Shown piece by piece: positions 8,557-16,893 of a stretch of DNA of 44,076 nt. This DNA comes from Beijerinckiaceae bacterium. Lineage in GTDB: Bacteria; Pseudomonadota; Alphaproteobacteria; Rhizobiales; Beijerinckiaceae. Made by a program: the position numbers and the translations under genes. Where the stretch lies: contig SCSF01000098.1 in NCBI GenBank assembly GCA_004298435.1, positions 1 through 44,076 of the forward strand. The letters are read 5' to 3'. Under the pieces are notes generated by a model. That model was not told where the DNA came from. It made no database searches and saw nothing but the letters and a program-made list of their open reading frames with translations. Every line of letters begins with the position of its first letter. The stretch's first letter is position 1.

Positions 8557-10056
8557 TCAGAGACCGAGTTTTGTCTTCAGAAGATCATTGACGGCCTGCG
8601 GATTGGCCTTCCCGCCGGTCTGTTTCATCACCTGTCCGACGAACCAACCGAGCATCGAAGGCTTGGCCAGTGCTTGTGCGACCTTGTCCGGGTTGGCCGC
8701 AATGATCGCATCGACCACCTTCTCGATCGCGCCGAGATCGGTCACCTGCTTCATGCCGCGCTTCTCGACGATGGCATAAGGATCGCCATCCCTCTCCTCA
8801 GTGATGAGGATCGCGAGAAGATCCTTGGCGATCTTTCCGGAAATCGTGCCATCGCCGATGAGGTCGACCAGAGCGGCGATCTGGGCCGGCTGCAAATGGG
8901 TTTGCGCCACCGGAGATCCAATCGAATTTGCATAGGCCGCGACATCGCCCATGATCCAGTTGGCGACGGCCTTGGCGTCGCGCGGAGCGCCGCCCGGCTT
9001 GCCCGCATGGGATACCGTCGCCTCGAAATAATCTGCTGTTTCCCTGTCGGCGACCAGAACGCCCGCATCATAGGCCGGCAGACCGTATTGCGTGATGAAG
9101 CGCGCCTTCTTGGCGTCCGGCAGTTCCGGCAGATGAGCAGCGAGGCCATCGACGAAAGCCTGATCGAACTCGAGCGGCAGCAGATCGGGATCAGGGAAAT
9201 AGCGATAATCGTGCGCTTCTTCCTTCGAGCGCATCGAGCGGGTTTCGCCACGGCCCGGATCGAAGAGCCGCGTTTCCTGGTCGATCTTGCCGCCGTCCTC
9301 GATAATGTCGATCTGGCGCCGCGCCTCGGTTTCGATCGCCTGACCGATGAAGCGGATCGAATTGACGTTCTTGATCTCGCAGCGTGTGCCCAGCGGCTCG
9401 CCCGGCCGGCGCACCGAGACATTCACATCGGCGCGCAGCGATCCCTCTTCCATATTGCCGTCGCAGGTGCCGAGGTAACGCAGGATCGTGCGCAGCTTGG
9501 TCACATAGGCCCGTGCCTCGTCCGCCGAGCGCATGTCCGGCTTTGAGACAATCTCCATCAAGGCGACGCCGGAGCGGTTGAGGTCGACGAAGGATTCCGT
9601 CGCCGACTGGTCGTGCAGCGATTTGCCGGCGTCCTGTTCGAGATGCAGACGCTCGATGCCAACCGCGATCTGTTCGCTCGGCGAAACATCGACGGTGACG
9701 ATGCCCTCGCCCACGATCGGGCTTTTGTACTGGGAGATCTGATAGCCCTGCGGCAGATCGGGATAGAAATAATTCTTGCGATCGAAGACCGAGCGCAAAT
9801 TGATCTGCGCCTTGAGGCCGAGCCCGGTGCGGACTGCCTGAGCGACGCATTCCTCATTGATGACCGGCAGCATGCCTGGCATCGCGGCATCGACCAGCGA
9901 GACATGCGTGTTGGGCTCGCCGCCATACTCAGCCGAAGCGCCGGAGAAGAGCTTGGCTTTGGAGGTCACCTGGGCATGAACTTCCATGCCGATCACGACC
10001 TCCCAGTCGCCTGTCGCGCCCTTGATGAGCTTTGAAGGTTTTGCGTGTGTATTCAT
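8557..10056 (-). CDS. gatB: Asp-tRNA(Asn)/Glu-tRNA(Gln) amidotransferase subunit B
   Basis: From the ATG at 10056 the protein has 499 residues; a GTG at 10074 would add six. '[20 protein letters not shown]' is the GatB signature near the N-terminus, and '[19 protein letters not shown]' and '[19 protein letters not shown]' follow. The C-terminal YqeY-like tail domain ends at '[10 protein letters not shown]'. GatB is the kinase/transamidase scaffold that binds the mischarged tRNA and activates its side chain for amidation with ammonia from GatA. It is the last gene of the gatC-gatA-(DUF559)-gatB cluster and is followed by a strong terminator. A tRNA-Gln gene lies 11 kb away. Confidence 0.97.
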   Translation of the reverse strand: MNTHAKPSKLIKGATGDWEVVIGMEVHAQVTSKAKLFSGASAEYGGEPNTHVSLVDAAMPGMLPVINEECVAQAVRTGLGLKAQINLRSVFDRKNYFYPDLPQGYQISQYKSPIVGEGIVTVDVSPSEQIAVGIERLHLEQDAGKSLHDQSATESFVDLNRSGVALMEIVSKPDMRSADEARAYVTKLRTILRYLGTCDGNMEEGSLRADVNVSVRRPGEPLGTRCEIKNVNSIRFIGQAIETEARRQIDIIEDGGKIDQETRLFDPGRGETRSMRSKEEAHDYRYFPDPDLLPLEFDQAFVDGLAAHLPELPDAKKARFITQYGLPAYDAGVLVADRETADYFEATVSHAGKPGGAPRDAKAVANWIMGDVAAYANSIGSPVAQTHLQPAQIAALVDLIGDGTISGKIAKDLLAILITEERDGDPYAIVEKRGMKQVTDLGAIEKVVDAIIAANPDKVAQALAKPSMLGWFVGQVMKQTGGKANPQAVNDLLKTKLGL

Positions 10057-10109
10057 GGCTTGGCTTTCTGACACAGAACAGGGCGCCCGCTCATCATCTC
10101 GATCGGCTT

Positions 10110-10158
10110 CCCCACCCGACCGCTACGCGGCCACCCTCCCCTCTCAGGGGAGGGATTG
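10110..10158. repeat. inverted terminal repeat, gatB-side copy
   Basis: CCCCACCCG begins the copy, then CCGCTACGCGG forms a small stem, then CCACCCTCCCC-TCTCA-GGGGAGGG a second, ending GATTG. The DUF559 stop codon lies inside the loop of the second stem. It is the inverted partner of 10511-10560, with only a few mismatches outside the loops. Confidence 0.75.
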
Positions 10159-10497
10159 GCGTCGCACTTTGGCCTCTCGATAAATCGTCTCGACAACGCC
10201 ATCGAGATTCCCATTCACCTCATTATTCCAAAATCGGAGAACCTTGAAACCAGCCGCCACAAGCTTTGCATCCCGTTCAGCATCCCTCTGCGAATTGGCA
10301 GGCTCACCATGATGGGCACCATCAATCTCGATAATAATCTTCGACTTCAAACAGGCAAAATCAACGATATAACCTTCTCGCGGCACTTGTCGGCGGAAAT
10401 GAAACCCCTGCTTTTTTAGCGCACGGAGATGGACCCACAGCTTTACTTCCTGTGGCGTCATCACTTTACGCAAACGCCGGGCAATCTCGTTGGCCAT
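10144..10497 (-). CDS. DUF559 protein, Vsr/PD-(D/E)XK nuclease-like fold
   Basis: The 117 residues match the DUF559 pattern: 'MTPQEVKLWVHLRALKKQGF', 'FRRQVPREGYIVDFACL', 'KIIIEIDGAHHG', 'RDAKLVAAGFKVLRFWNNEV'. Asp46, Glu57 and Asp59 line up as the acidic residues of a Vsr-like PD-(D/E)XK core, so it may be a DNA nuclease; this activity is not shown for most family members. The start ATG lies 13 bases from one inverted repeat, and its last codons and stop are inside the other. It separates gatA from gatB without apparent damage. It could be the enzyme that moves the flanking repeats. Confidence 0.85.
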   Translation of the reverse strand: MANEIARRLRKVMTPQEVKLWVHLRALKKQGFHFRRQVPREGYIVDFACLKSKIIIEIDGAHHGEPANSQRDAERDAKLVAAGFKVLRFWNNEVNGNLDGVVETIYREAKVRRQSLP

Positions 10498-10510
10498 AAT
10501 CTCTCACGCA

Positions 10511-10560
10511 CAATCCCTCCCCGGAACGGGGAGGGTGGCCGCGTAAGCGGACGGGTGGGG
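10511..10560. repeat. inverted terminal repeat, gatA-side copy
   Basis: CAATCCCTCCCC-GGAA-CGGGGAGGG and GCGTAAGCGG stems, ending CGGGTGGGG. It is the inverted counterpart of 10110-10158 and lies 13 bases upstream of the DUF559 start codon. It may contribute the promoter or leader of that gene, or terminate the gatA transcript. Confidence 0.75.
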
Positions 10561-10606
10561 AAAGTGGCAAGCGCTAAATCTCACCTGGCTGCTACGCGGC
10601 CATTCT

Positions 10607-12088
10607 TTACGCCCACCATTTCGGTGGCAATTCGATCTTCGGCGCAGACTGCTCAATGACCGAAGCGAGCGAAAAGAGCGTTTCTTCCTCAAAGGCCCGG
10701 CCGATCAGTTGCAAGGCGAGCGGCAGACCTTCCGATGATGTGCCCGCGGGGATCGCAATGCCGGGCAGCCCTGCCATGTTCACCGTCACGGTGAAAATGT
10801 CATTCAGATACATTTCGACAGGATCGGCTTCGCCCTTTTCACCGACGCCAAATGCGGCCGACGGCGTCGCCGGCGTCAGGATTGCATCGACGCCATCGGC
10901 GAAGACCGTTTCGAAATCGCGCTTGATCAGCGTCCTTATCTTCTGCGCCCGAACATAATAGGCATCGTAATAGCCCGCCGAGAGAACATAGGTGCCAATC
11001 ATCACTCTGCGGCGGACTTCCTTGCCGAAACCGGCGGCCCGCGTGTTCTCGTATAGATCCGCGACATCCTTGCCGGGCACGCGAAGGCCATAGCGCACGC
11101 CGTCGTAGCGCGCGAGATTGGATGACGCCTCTGCCGGCGCGACAATATAATAAGCAGGCAGCGCATAGCGCGTATGCGGCAGTGAAATATCGACGATGGT
11201 CGCTCCCGCCGCTTTCAGCCAGGCGATGCCCTCGGCCCAAAGCTTTTCAATCTCCGCAGACATGCCGTCGAGCCGGTATTCCTTCGGAATGCCAATCACC
11301 TTGCCTTTGACCGAAGCGCCAACCGCTGCTTCATAATTCGGCACTGGCACATCGACGGATGTGGTGTCTTTCGGATCGTAGCCAGCCATGGAGCGCATAA
11401 GGATCGCGGCATCGCGCACGCTTCGCGCGATCGGGCCGGCCTGATCGAGCGACGATGCGAAAGCAACGATGCCCCAGCGCGAACAGCGGCCATAGGTCGG
11501 CTTGATGCCGACGGTGCCGGTGAAAGCCGCAGGCTGGCGGATCGAACCGCCCGTATCCGTCGCCGTCGCGCCATAGCAGAGACGCGCAGCAACCGCCGCG
11601 GCAGAGCCACCCGACGATCCTCCCGGCACGAGGCGCACATTGGAGCCGGAACGGCGCCAGGGCGACGTGACCGGCCCGAAATAGGATGTCTCGTTCGACG
11701 AGCCCATGGCGAATTCGTCGAGATTGAGCTTGCCGAGCATGACCGCGCCGTCGCGCCACAGATTGGCGCTGACGGTGGACTCATAGGTCGGCACAAAGCC
11801 CTTGAGAATATGGCTCGCGGCGGTCGTCTGGACGCCCTTGGTGCAATAGAGATCCTTGATGCCGAGCGGAACGCCTTCGAGAGGCCCCGCGTCGCCAGAG
11901 GCGAGCCGCGCATCGGATTGCGCCGCCATCGCCAACGCCTTTTCGGGTGTTTCGACGATGAAGCAGTTGAGCGCGCGGGCCTGCTCGATCGCGCCGATTT
12001 GCGCTTTGGCGAGATCGACCGCGGAAATTTCCTTTTTCACGAGAGCATCGCGCGCTTCGGCGAGGCTGAGTTCGGTCACGTCGGTCAA
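10607..12088 (-). CDS. gatA: Asp-tRNA(Asn)/Glu-tRNA(Gln) amidotransferase subunit A
   Basis: This is a 493-residue amidase-signature protein. The catalytic Ser-cisSer-Lys triad is visible as Lys in '[14 protein letters not shown]', and the two serines in '[20 protein letters not shown]' and '[19 protein letters not shown]'. GatA releases ammonia from glutamine and passes it to GatB. No ATG exists near the expected N-terminus. I chose the TTG at 12088 because AAAGAAAGAA lies upstream and the resulting [20 protein letters not shown] resembles other GatA N-termini; GTG at 12079 or at 12154 are alternatives. The last would translate through a palindromic repeat. Confidence 0.95.
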   Translation of the reverse strand: MTDVTELSLAEARDALVKKEISAVDLAKAQIGAIEQARALNCFIVETPEKALAMAAQSDARLASGDAGPLEGVPLGIKDLYCTKGVQTTAASHILKGFVPTYESTVSANLWRDGAVMLGKLNLDEFAMGSSNETSYFGPVTSPWRRSGSNVRLVPGGSSGGSAAAVAARLCYGATATDTGGSIRQPAAFTGTVGIKPTYGRCSRWGIVAFASSLDQAGPIARSVRDAAILMRSMAGYDPKDTTSVDVPVPNYEAAVGASVKGKVIGIPKEYRLDGMSAEIEKLWAEGIAWLKAAGATIVDISLPHTRYALPAYYIVAPAEASSNLARYDGVRYGLRVPGKDVADLYENTRAAGFGKEVRRRVMIGTYVLSAGYYDAYYVRAQKIRTLIKRDFETVFADGVDAILTPATPSAAFGVGEKGEADPVEMYLNDIFTVTVNMAGLPGIAIPAGTSSEGLPLALQLIGRAFEEETLFSLASVIEQSAPKIELPPKWWA

Positions 12089-12121
12089 CGAGAGTTCTTT
12101 CTTTAAAAGATCGGGCTTCTC

Positions 12122-12145
12122 CCTTCTCCCGCTCGCGGGAGAAGG
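12122..12145. repeat. palindrome between gatC and gatA
   Basis: CCTTCTCCCGC-TC-GCGGGAGAAGG has perfect 11-bp arms in the 68 bases between gatC and the chosen gatA start. It looks like half of a REP-type element. It could attenuate readthrough from gatC to gatA, and it makes the gatA start ambiguous. Confidence 0.65.
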
Positions 12146-12156
12146 AAAACCCACGC

Positions 12157-12444
12157 TTATTCCACGACCTTGGGCACGACGAAGAAATGATCCTCGACCG
12201 CCGGTGCATTGGCGACGATGGGATCGGCCTCGCCACCCTCGGTCACCACATCGGCGCGCAGTTTCATCTGCATCGGCATCACCGAGGTCATGGGTTCGAC
12301 CCCCTCGACATCGACAGAACTCAACTCCTCGATGAAGGCGAGAATGGCGTTCAGTTCCTGCGCCAGATGCGGAACTTCTTCATCCGCAACTTTGATGCGG
12401 GCGAGATGGGCGATGCGGCGGACGGTCGCCTGATCGACGGACAT
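12157..12444 (-). CDS. gatC: Asp-tRNA(Asn)/Glu-tRNA(Gln) amidotransferase subunit C
   Basis: Starting at the ATG at 12444 (AAGGAAGAATAC upstream) it has 95 residues. '[20 protein letters not shown]' and '[20 protein letters not shown]' are the two helices of GatC, followed by the extended '[17 protein letters not shown]' belt and the C-terminal '[13 protein letters not shown]', which closes around GatA. GatC stabilises the GatA-GatB interface. It is the first gene of the gat cluster and probably carries its promoter in the 98 bases before it. Confidence 0.95.
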   Translation of the reverse strand: MSVDQATVRRIAHLARIKVADEEVPHLAQELNAILAFIEELSSVDVEGVEPMTSVMPMQMKLRADVVTEGGEADPIVANAPAVEDHFFVVPKVVE

Positions 12445-12542
12445 GTATTCTTCCTTCGGAAGCAAGACGGGGCAATTGCTGCGAGCCTATAGCACCGGGG
12501 CCATTGCATCGGCAATCAGGCCCGGAAACCCCGGGATTCCTG

Positions 12543-13238
12543 TCAAAGCGTGACAGCCTCGCCGATCTGCGGCACCAGCACCTTCGGCCCTTCTCCCAGA
12601 GCGGCGATGAAATCGCCAGGATCGGGCGCAAGCATATCGAAGCTCCCATAATGGCAGGGCACGACGGTCTCAAAATGGAAGTAGCGTTTGACAGCGAGCG
12701 CCGCGGACTTCGCGCCCATGGTGAAACGATCGCCGACGGGCACGAGGCCCACCTGCGGATGATGCAGCTCTTCGATCAGCGCCATATCGGAGAAGATGTC
12801 CGTATCTCCCATATGATAGACGGCCGGCCCGTCTTTCGGCGTTATGACGAGCCCCATCGGATTGCCGAGATAGACATATTGGCCGTTGAAGACTGTGCCG
12901 GAGGAATGCAGGGCCTGGGCGAAACTCACGGCAAAACTGCCGCAATCGATCGTGCCGCCGGTATTGCCGGGGTTGATGTTCCCAATCCCCTGCCCTTGCA
13001 GAAACACGCAGATTTCGAAATTGGAGATCAGTTGTGCTCCGGTCGATTTGGCGATTTTGACGGTATCGCCAATATGATCGTCATGCCCGTGCGTCAGGAG
13101 AATATGGGTCGTTCCAGCAGTGGCCTGCGCCACGTCGCCGGTAAACTTCGGATTCCCGGACAGGAACGGATCGATGAGGATGACCGCTCCGCCAGTTTCG
13201 ATGCGAAAGCAGGAATGGCCGAGCCAGATGAGTTCCAT
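12543..13238 (-). CDS. UPF0173-type metal-dependent hydrolase
   Basis: From the ATG at 13238 it has 231 residues, a compact metallo-beta-lactamase fold. Metal-binding residues are clear: 'HILLTHGHDDHIGDT' supplies the HxHxDH motif (His50, His52, Asp54, His55), 'AVYHMGDTDIF' the bridging Asp and 'VPCHYGSF' a late His. The family is widely conserved, with no agreed physiological substrate. It is divergent from ruvX with about 110 bases between them and is not obviously coupled to the gat genes. Confidence 0.9.
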   Translation of the reverse strand: MELIWLGHSCFRIETGGAVILIDPFLSGNPKFTGDVAQATAGTTHILLTHGHDDHIGDTVKIAKSTGAQLISNFEICVFLQGQGIGNINPGNTGGTIDCGSFAVSFAQALHSSGTVFNGQYVYLGNPMGLVITPKDGPAVYHMGDTDIFSDMALIEELHHPQVGLVPVGDRFTMGAKSAALAVKRYFHFETVVPCHYGSFDMLAPDPGDFIAALGEGPKVLVPQIGEAVTL

Positions 13239-13348
13239 GGTATGTGCTCCGGGCGGGATGACGAGAATAAAATGCTTTAAGCTCTCCCCCGCAAGTAGCC
13301 AAACCGCAGCACCGCATCCGGTGCTGTCAGACACGGATCTCGAGCCTC

Positions 13349-13837
13349 ATGGCAATCGCAGAGCTTCCCGAACTTAAGGATCTTCTGACACGGTTTGGCC
13401 GCACGCAAAGGCTCATCGGCATCGATCTCGGCACAAAAACGATCGGACTCGCCCTTTCCGATGTCGAGCGGCGGCTCGCGTCTCCGCTGGAAACGCTGAA
13501 ACGCCGCAAATTCTCGATCGATGCGGAAGAACTCCTGAAGCGCGCGGACAAATTCGATGTGGCAGGATTCGTTATCGGGCTGCCTCTCAACATGGACGGC
13601 AGCGAAGGACCTCGGGTCCAGTCGACGCGCGCCTTCGTCCGCAACCTCGGGCAGATGACGGAGCGTCCCTTTGTCTTCTGGGATGAGAGACTCTCGACCG
13701 CCGCGGTCACCCGTTCGCTCATCGAACAGGACGTGTCGCGCGCAAAGCGCGCCGCCATCGTCGATATGATGGCGGCCGCTTATATTCTGCAAGGCGCGCT
13801 CGACTGGCTCAATCGGCCCGCAGCAGATTACCAGTAG
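13349..13837 (+). CDS. ruvX: RuvX/YqgF family RNase H-like nuclease
   Basis: The 162 residues contain the RNase H-fold core expected of YqgF/RuvX: '[20 protein letters not shown]' with the first catalytic Asp, '[16 protein letters not shown]', '[20 protein letters not shown]' with the Glu, and '[13 protein letters not shown]' with the last Asp. Family members are implicated in Holliday-junction resolution and in processing of the 5' end of pre-16S rRNA. No strong Shine-Dalgarno is seen at 13349. The 3' end overlaps by ten bases the convergent Tyr/His-rich gene. Confidence 0.93.
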   Translation: MAIAELPELKDLLTRFGRTQRLIGIDLGTKTIGLALSDVERRLASPLETLKRRKFSIDAEELLKRADKFDVAGFVIGLPLNMDGSEGPRVQSTRAFVRNLGQMTERPFVFWDERLSTAAVTRSLIEQDVSRAKRAAIVDMMAAAYILQGALDWLNRPAADYQ

Positions 13838-14247
13838 CCATAATAGCCAGGGCCATAGCCATAATAATAGGGATAGCCGTAGCCATAGTTGTAGTAGGGA
13901 TAGCCGTAGCCATAATAGCCATAGCCGCTCGCTGCCGCCGCAGCGCCGCCGATGATCCCCAGAGCCGTGCCGGCGATGGCAGCGCCCGGATTATACCCCC
14001 CATAGTAATGACCGTAATGGCGATAATGACGGTAATGGTGGTAGTGACCATAATGGCGATAATGACGGTAGTGATGATGGCCATGGTGATGATAGCGCAC
14101 GAGCGTGACGCCTGGGGCGGAGGCCGTGCTCTTCACCATCGGTGTTGAAACCGGCAAGGGCGCAGCCGCTGCCGCGCCTGCCATGGCAACGGCGAAGATG
14201 CCGGCCAAAGCAACGCACGATGATTTCTTTACTGTCTCTTGCAACAT
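13828..14247 (-). CDS. His/Tyr/Gly-rich exported protein
   Basis: From the ATG at 14247 (GGGAGAAG upstream) the protein has 139 residues. A signal peptide ('[20 protein letters not shown]') is followed by a short linker, then [11 protein letters not shown] units repeated twice, then an Ala/Gly-rich hydrophobic helix ('[20 protein letters not shown]') and a tail of YGYGYPYY repeats. Similar small proteins are common in Rhizobiales, but no function is established that I know of. The histidine block could bind metal ions and the Gly/Tyr tail could be a surface or matrix component; both are inference. Confidence 0.75.
   Translation of the reverse strand: MLQETVKKSSCVALAGIFAVAMAGAAAAAPLPVSTPMVKSTASAPGVTLVRYHHHGHHHYRHYRHYGHYHHYRHYRHYGHYYGGYNPGAAIAGTALGIIGGAAAAASGYGYYGYGYPYYNYGYGYPYYYGYGPGYYGYW
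14014..14087 (-). repeat. 36-bp tandem repeat inside the His/Tyr-rich gene
   Basis: AATGGCGATAATGACGGTA recurs exactly at 14016 and 14052, a period of 36 bases (12 codons). It encodes the duplicated [11 protein letters not shown] block. In-frame length variation between strains is likely. Confidence 0.7.
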
Positions 14248-14440
14248 TATAACTTCTCCCTTCCGTCGCGCCTCACAGTCCTCTCGACTCGGGCGAGACG
14301 CGCAAATCCAAGGGACGGCGGCGCTTCCGCGCTCCATCTCCTGAGAGATTTACGCGGCAAACGCGGAATTGTTCCATGCCGCCGCGCTTTTCAGGTGAAG
14401 AAGGCGTTGCTTTCAGGGAGCAAATTTGCGTCCCGCAGGG

Positions 14441-15400
14441 TTACTCGGTCACGAGATTTTGCGGCGTGCCGCTAACCCAAGCCTCGATATTATCGACCAG
14501 TTGATTGGACAGGCCAGTCATCGCCTCGATACTCGCCCAGGCGACATGCGGGGTGATGATCAGGTTCGGGATCGATGGATCGAGCAGGACATTGCCCTGC
14601 TTCGGCGGCTCGACGGTCAAAACGTCAAAACCCGCACCGCCAATCTCTCCGCTTTTCAGCGCCTCGGCCAGAGCCACCTCGTCCACGAGACCACCGCGCG
14701 CCGTATTGATGAGGATCGCGCTCTTCTTCATCTTCTTGAACTCGGCCGCGCCGATGAAGTTGCGGTTATTTTCGGTGAGCGGGCAATGCAGGGAGATGAT
14801 GTCGCTGGTCTGTAAAATTGTATCGAGATCCACCTTGCCCGGGAAATCGTAAACGTCGGTTGCGATCACTTTCAGGCCAAGCGCCTCGGCGCGGCGTGCA
14901 ACGGATTTGCCGAGCGCTCCGAAGCCGACGAGGCCGAGCGTCGTGCCGGTGATGTCGTGGATCGGATGATCGAAATAACAGAACTGATCGATCGTCTGCC
15001 ATTTTCCGCCACGGACATCCATGACGTAAGGCAAGAGGCCGCGGCGCAGAGCGAAAATGAGCGCCAGCGTATGTTCCGGCACAGTGTTGACGGCATAATT
15101 GCGGATATTGACGATCGGCAAGCCACGCGCCTTGCAATAGGCCTTGTCGATGCAGTCCGTCCCCGTCGCGGCGACGGCGATCAGTTTCAAATTCGGAAGC
15201 TTTTCGAGCGTCGGCGCCCGCAACTGCACCTTGTTGATGATCGCGATATCCGCACCGGCCAGACGTTCCACAGTCTCATCAGCGGAAGTCGTCTCCTGGT
15301 ATTCTTTATACTCATGCGGGAAATTGGGCTCGCGGACCGGGACACCTATCGTCGCGCGATCGAGGAAAACGATTTTGAGGGGTGCGTTTGACACGGACAC
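14441..15400 (-). CDS. hprA: NAD-dependent hydroxypyruvate reductase / D-2-hydroxyacid dehydrogenase
   Basis: This 319-residue D-2-hydroxyacid dehydrogenase starts with GTG at 15400 (AAGGAG nine bases upstream). The NAD site is 'GTTLGLVGFGALGKSVARRA'. Catalytic Arg is in 'LINTARGGLVDE', Glu in 'VLTVEPPKQGN' and His in 'IITPHVAWAS'. The segments 'NFPHEYKEY', 'IAVAATGTDCIDKAYCKA' and 'QFCYFDHPIHDI' closely resemble, from memory, HprA of Methylobacterium. HprA reduces hydroxypyruvate to glycerate in the serine cycle, so the enzyme fits a methylotrophic host. It is not clustered here with other serine-cycle genes. Another hydroxyacid substrate remains possible. Confidence 0.85.
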   Translation of the reverse strand: MSVSNAPLKIVFLDRATIGVPVREPNFPHEYKEYQETTSADETVERLAGADIAIINKVQLRAPTLEKLPNLKLIAVAATGTDCIDKAYCKARGLPIVNIRNYAVNTVPEHTLALIFALRRGLLPYVMDVRGGKWQTIDQFCYFDHPIHDITGTTLGLVGFGALGKSVARRAEALGLKVIATDVYDFPGKVDLDTILQTSDIISLHCPLTENNRNFIGAAEFKKMKKSAILINTARGGLVDEVALAEALKSGEIGGAGFDVLTVEPPKQGNVLLDPSIPNLIITPHVAWASIEAMTGLSNQLVDNIEAWVSGTPQNLVTE

Positions 15401-15799
15401 GGGCGGCCTCTCCTTCTTCGGCTCTGGCTCTTATAGTGCTACAGGGGTCGCATTGAGCGGATTTTCTGCAAAAATCGGAATCTTGCTTTCTCCAGACATT
15501 GTACAACTGCTAGGTGGAGCGCGCCCGCTCGTCAATGCCACGCTTTCATTCGTCGCAAGGATTGTGCGATCCTTCGGCGCCATGGTTCGAAAGCTGCATG
15601 GAGACGCGGCGAAGAAAACCCGGAGGGGTCATTTCCTCTCCCAATGAAATCAATGCGATGCCATGCGAAAACCCATTTTGCGGCGCCTTCTTCTCCGCCC
15701 GTCATCCCGCCGCAACACCCTTCCAAAAAGAACATTGCCAAACATGCGTGAGCCGCTAGACAAACGTCGATGCGCGGCATGCGCAAGGGAGTCTTTTTA
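15401..15799. other. divergent intergenic region before the glycan cluster
   Basis: About 400 bases separate hprA from the epimerase gene. They probably hold both promoters. A 100-residue frame on the reverse strand runs into the epimerase coding sequence and shows no family features, so it is not called. No clear operator or terminator is seen. Confidence 0.4.
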
Positions 15800-16810
15800 A
15801 TGCGCGTTCTTGTGACTGGTTCAGCCGGCTTCATCGGATTTCACGTCGCCCAGCGCCTGCTTCAGCGTGGCGACGAGGTCGTCGGCATTGACGGCTTCAC
15901 ACCCTACTACGACCCGGCGTTGAAGCGGATGCGTCACGCCCAGCTCGCGCAGTTCCCCAAGTTTCAGGCGCACGAATTCCTGCTCGAAGACAATGCGAAA
16001 GTGGAGGATCTGTACCGTCAGGGGTTCGACGCCGTCTACCATTTCGCAGCCCAGGCGGGCGTGCGTTACAGCCTTGAGAACCCCCGCGCCTATGTCGAGG
16101 CGAACCTTGTCGGCACGTTCAATCTGCTCGAAGCAATGCGGCAGGCGCCGCCGCAACATGCGTTGCTCGCGTCCACTTCCTCTGTCTATGGCGCCAATAC
16201 ATCCATACCGTTTCGCGAGACAGACCACGCCGATCACCCGTTGACCTTGTATGCCGCAACCAAGAAATCCGCAGAAGAAATGGCGCATTCCTACAGCCAT
16301 CTCTTTGCAATCCCGACAACCATGTTGCGCTTCTTCACCGTCTACGGACCCTGGGGCCGCCCGGACATGGCCTTGTTCAAATTCGTGGCGGCCATGGCTG
16401 AGGACCGTCCGATCGACATCTATAACTACGGAAAAATGCAGCGCGACTTCACCTATATCGATGATCTCGTCGAGGCCATGCTGCGGCTCCTGCCCGTCAT
16501 ACCCCCGTCTCCATCGGCACGAAGCGGCACGGCAAGTGCGATCGACAGCCTGTCGCCGCAGGCCGCCTGGCGCGTCGTGAATATCGGCGCCGGAAGTCCC
16601 GTCGGCCTTGAGGAGTTCGTGAACGCCGTGGAAAAGGCCTGCGGTCAGACCGCGAGGCGGAACTACATGGAAATGCAGAAGGGCGACGTCCCCACAACAT
16701 TCGCAAACACGGATCTGCTCCATGCCTTGACCGGATATCGCCCTTCAACACCGGTCGAGACAGGCGTCGCGGCCTTCGTTAAGTGGTACAGGTCTTTCCG
16801 TCCTATATAA
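15800..16810 (+). CDS. UDP-glucuronate 4-epimerase-like NAD-dependent epimerase
   Basis: From the ATG at 15800 (AAGGGAG upstream) the protein has 336 residues, an extended short-chain dehydrogenase. 'VTGSAGFIGFHVAQRLLQRG' (residues 5-24) is the NAD-binding glycine motif, and Tyr151 and Lys155 of 'LYAATKKSAEEMAH' form the catalytic pair. 'SSTSVYG'-type Ser occurs in 'STSSVYGANTSIPF'. Length, 'IDGFTPYYDPALKR' and 'RFFTVYGPWGRPDMALFKF' fit UDP-glucuronate/UDP-glucose 4-epimerases (LpsL-like) that make UDP-galacturonate for surface polysaccharide. It opens a plus-strand cluster with two glycosyltransferases and a sulfotransferase. Confidence 0.88.
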   Translation: MRVLVTGSAGFIGFHVAQRLLQRGDEVVGIDGFTPYYDPALKRMRHAQLAQFPKFQAHEFLLEDNAKVEDLYRQGFDAVYHFAAQAGVRYSLENPRAYVEANLVGTFNLLEAMRQAPPQHALLASTSSVYGANTSIPFRETDHADHPLTLYAATKKSAEEMAHSYSHLFAIPTTMLRFFTVYGPWGRPDMALFKFVAAMAEDRPIDIYNYGKMQRDFTYIDDLVEAMLRLLPVIPPSPSARSGTASAIDSLSPQAAWRVVNIGAGSPVGLEEFVNAVEKACGQTARRNYMEMQKGDVPTTFANTDLLHALTGYRPSTPVETGVAAFVKWYRSFRPI

Positions 16811-16893
16811 TGATTCTGGACTGCACTCATTCCCTTGCCTGCCTCTAAAGCAGCGGCTGCGGTTTGGCGGAAACGAGCTGAAATGGTCGTTTT

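Larger units (their letters stand above)
10110..10560. mobile_element. putative DUF559 cassette with inverted terminal repeats
   Basis: A DUF559 gene is bracketed by two ~50-bp inverted repeats (10110-10158 and 10511-10560) and inserted between gatA and gatB. Read along the gene, the left end runs CCCCACCCG...CGGGGAGGGATTG, and the right end is its near-perfect complement. No target-site duplication is evident by eye. The structure suggests a small mobile or formerly mobile unit; mobility itself is inference. Confidence 0.45.

Noticed and set aside
8404-9546. 380-residue plus-strand frame
   Set aside because: It lies antisense to gatB, whose protein is certain; long shadow frames are common in GC-rich DNA.
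12504-13280. 258-residue plus-strand frame
   Set aside because: Antisense to the UPF0173 hydrolase, which has clear metal-binding motifs.
15821-16723. 300-residue reverse-strand frame
   Set aside because: Antisense to the epimerase gene; no family features.
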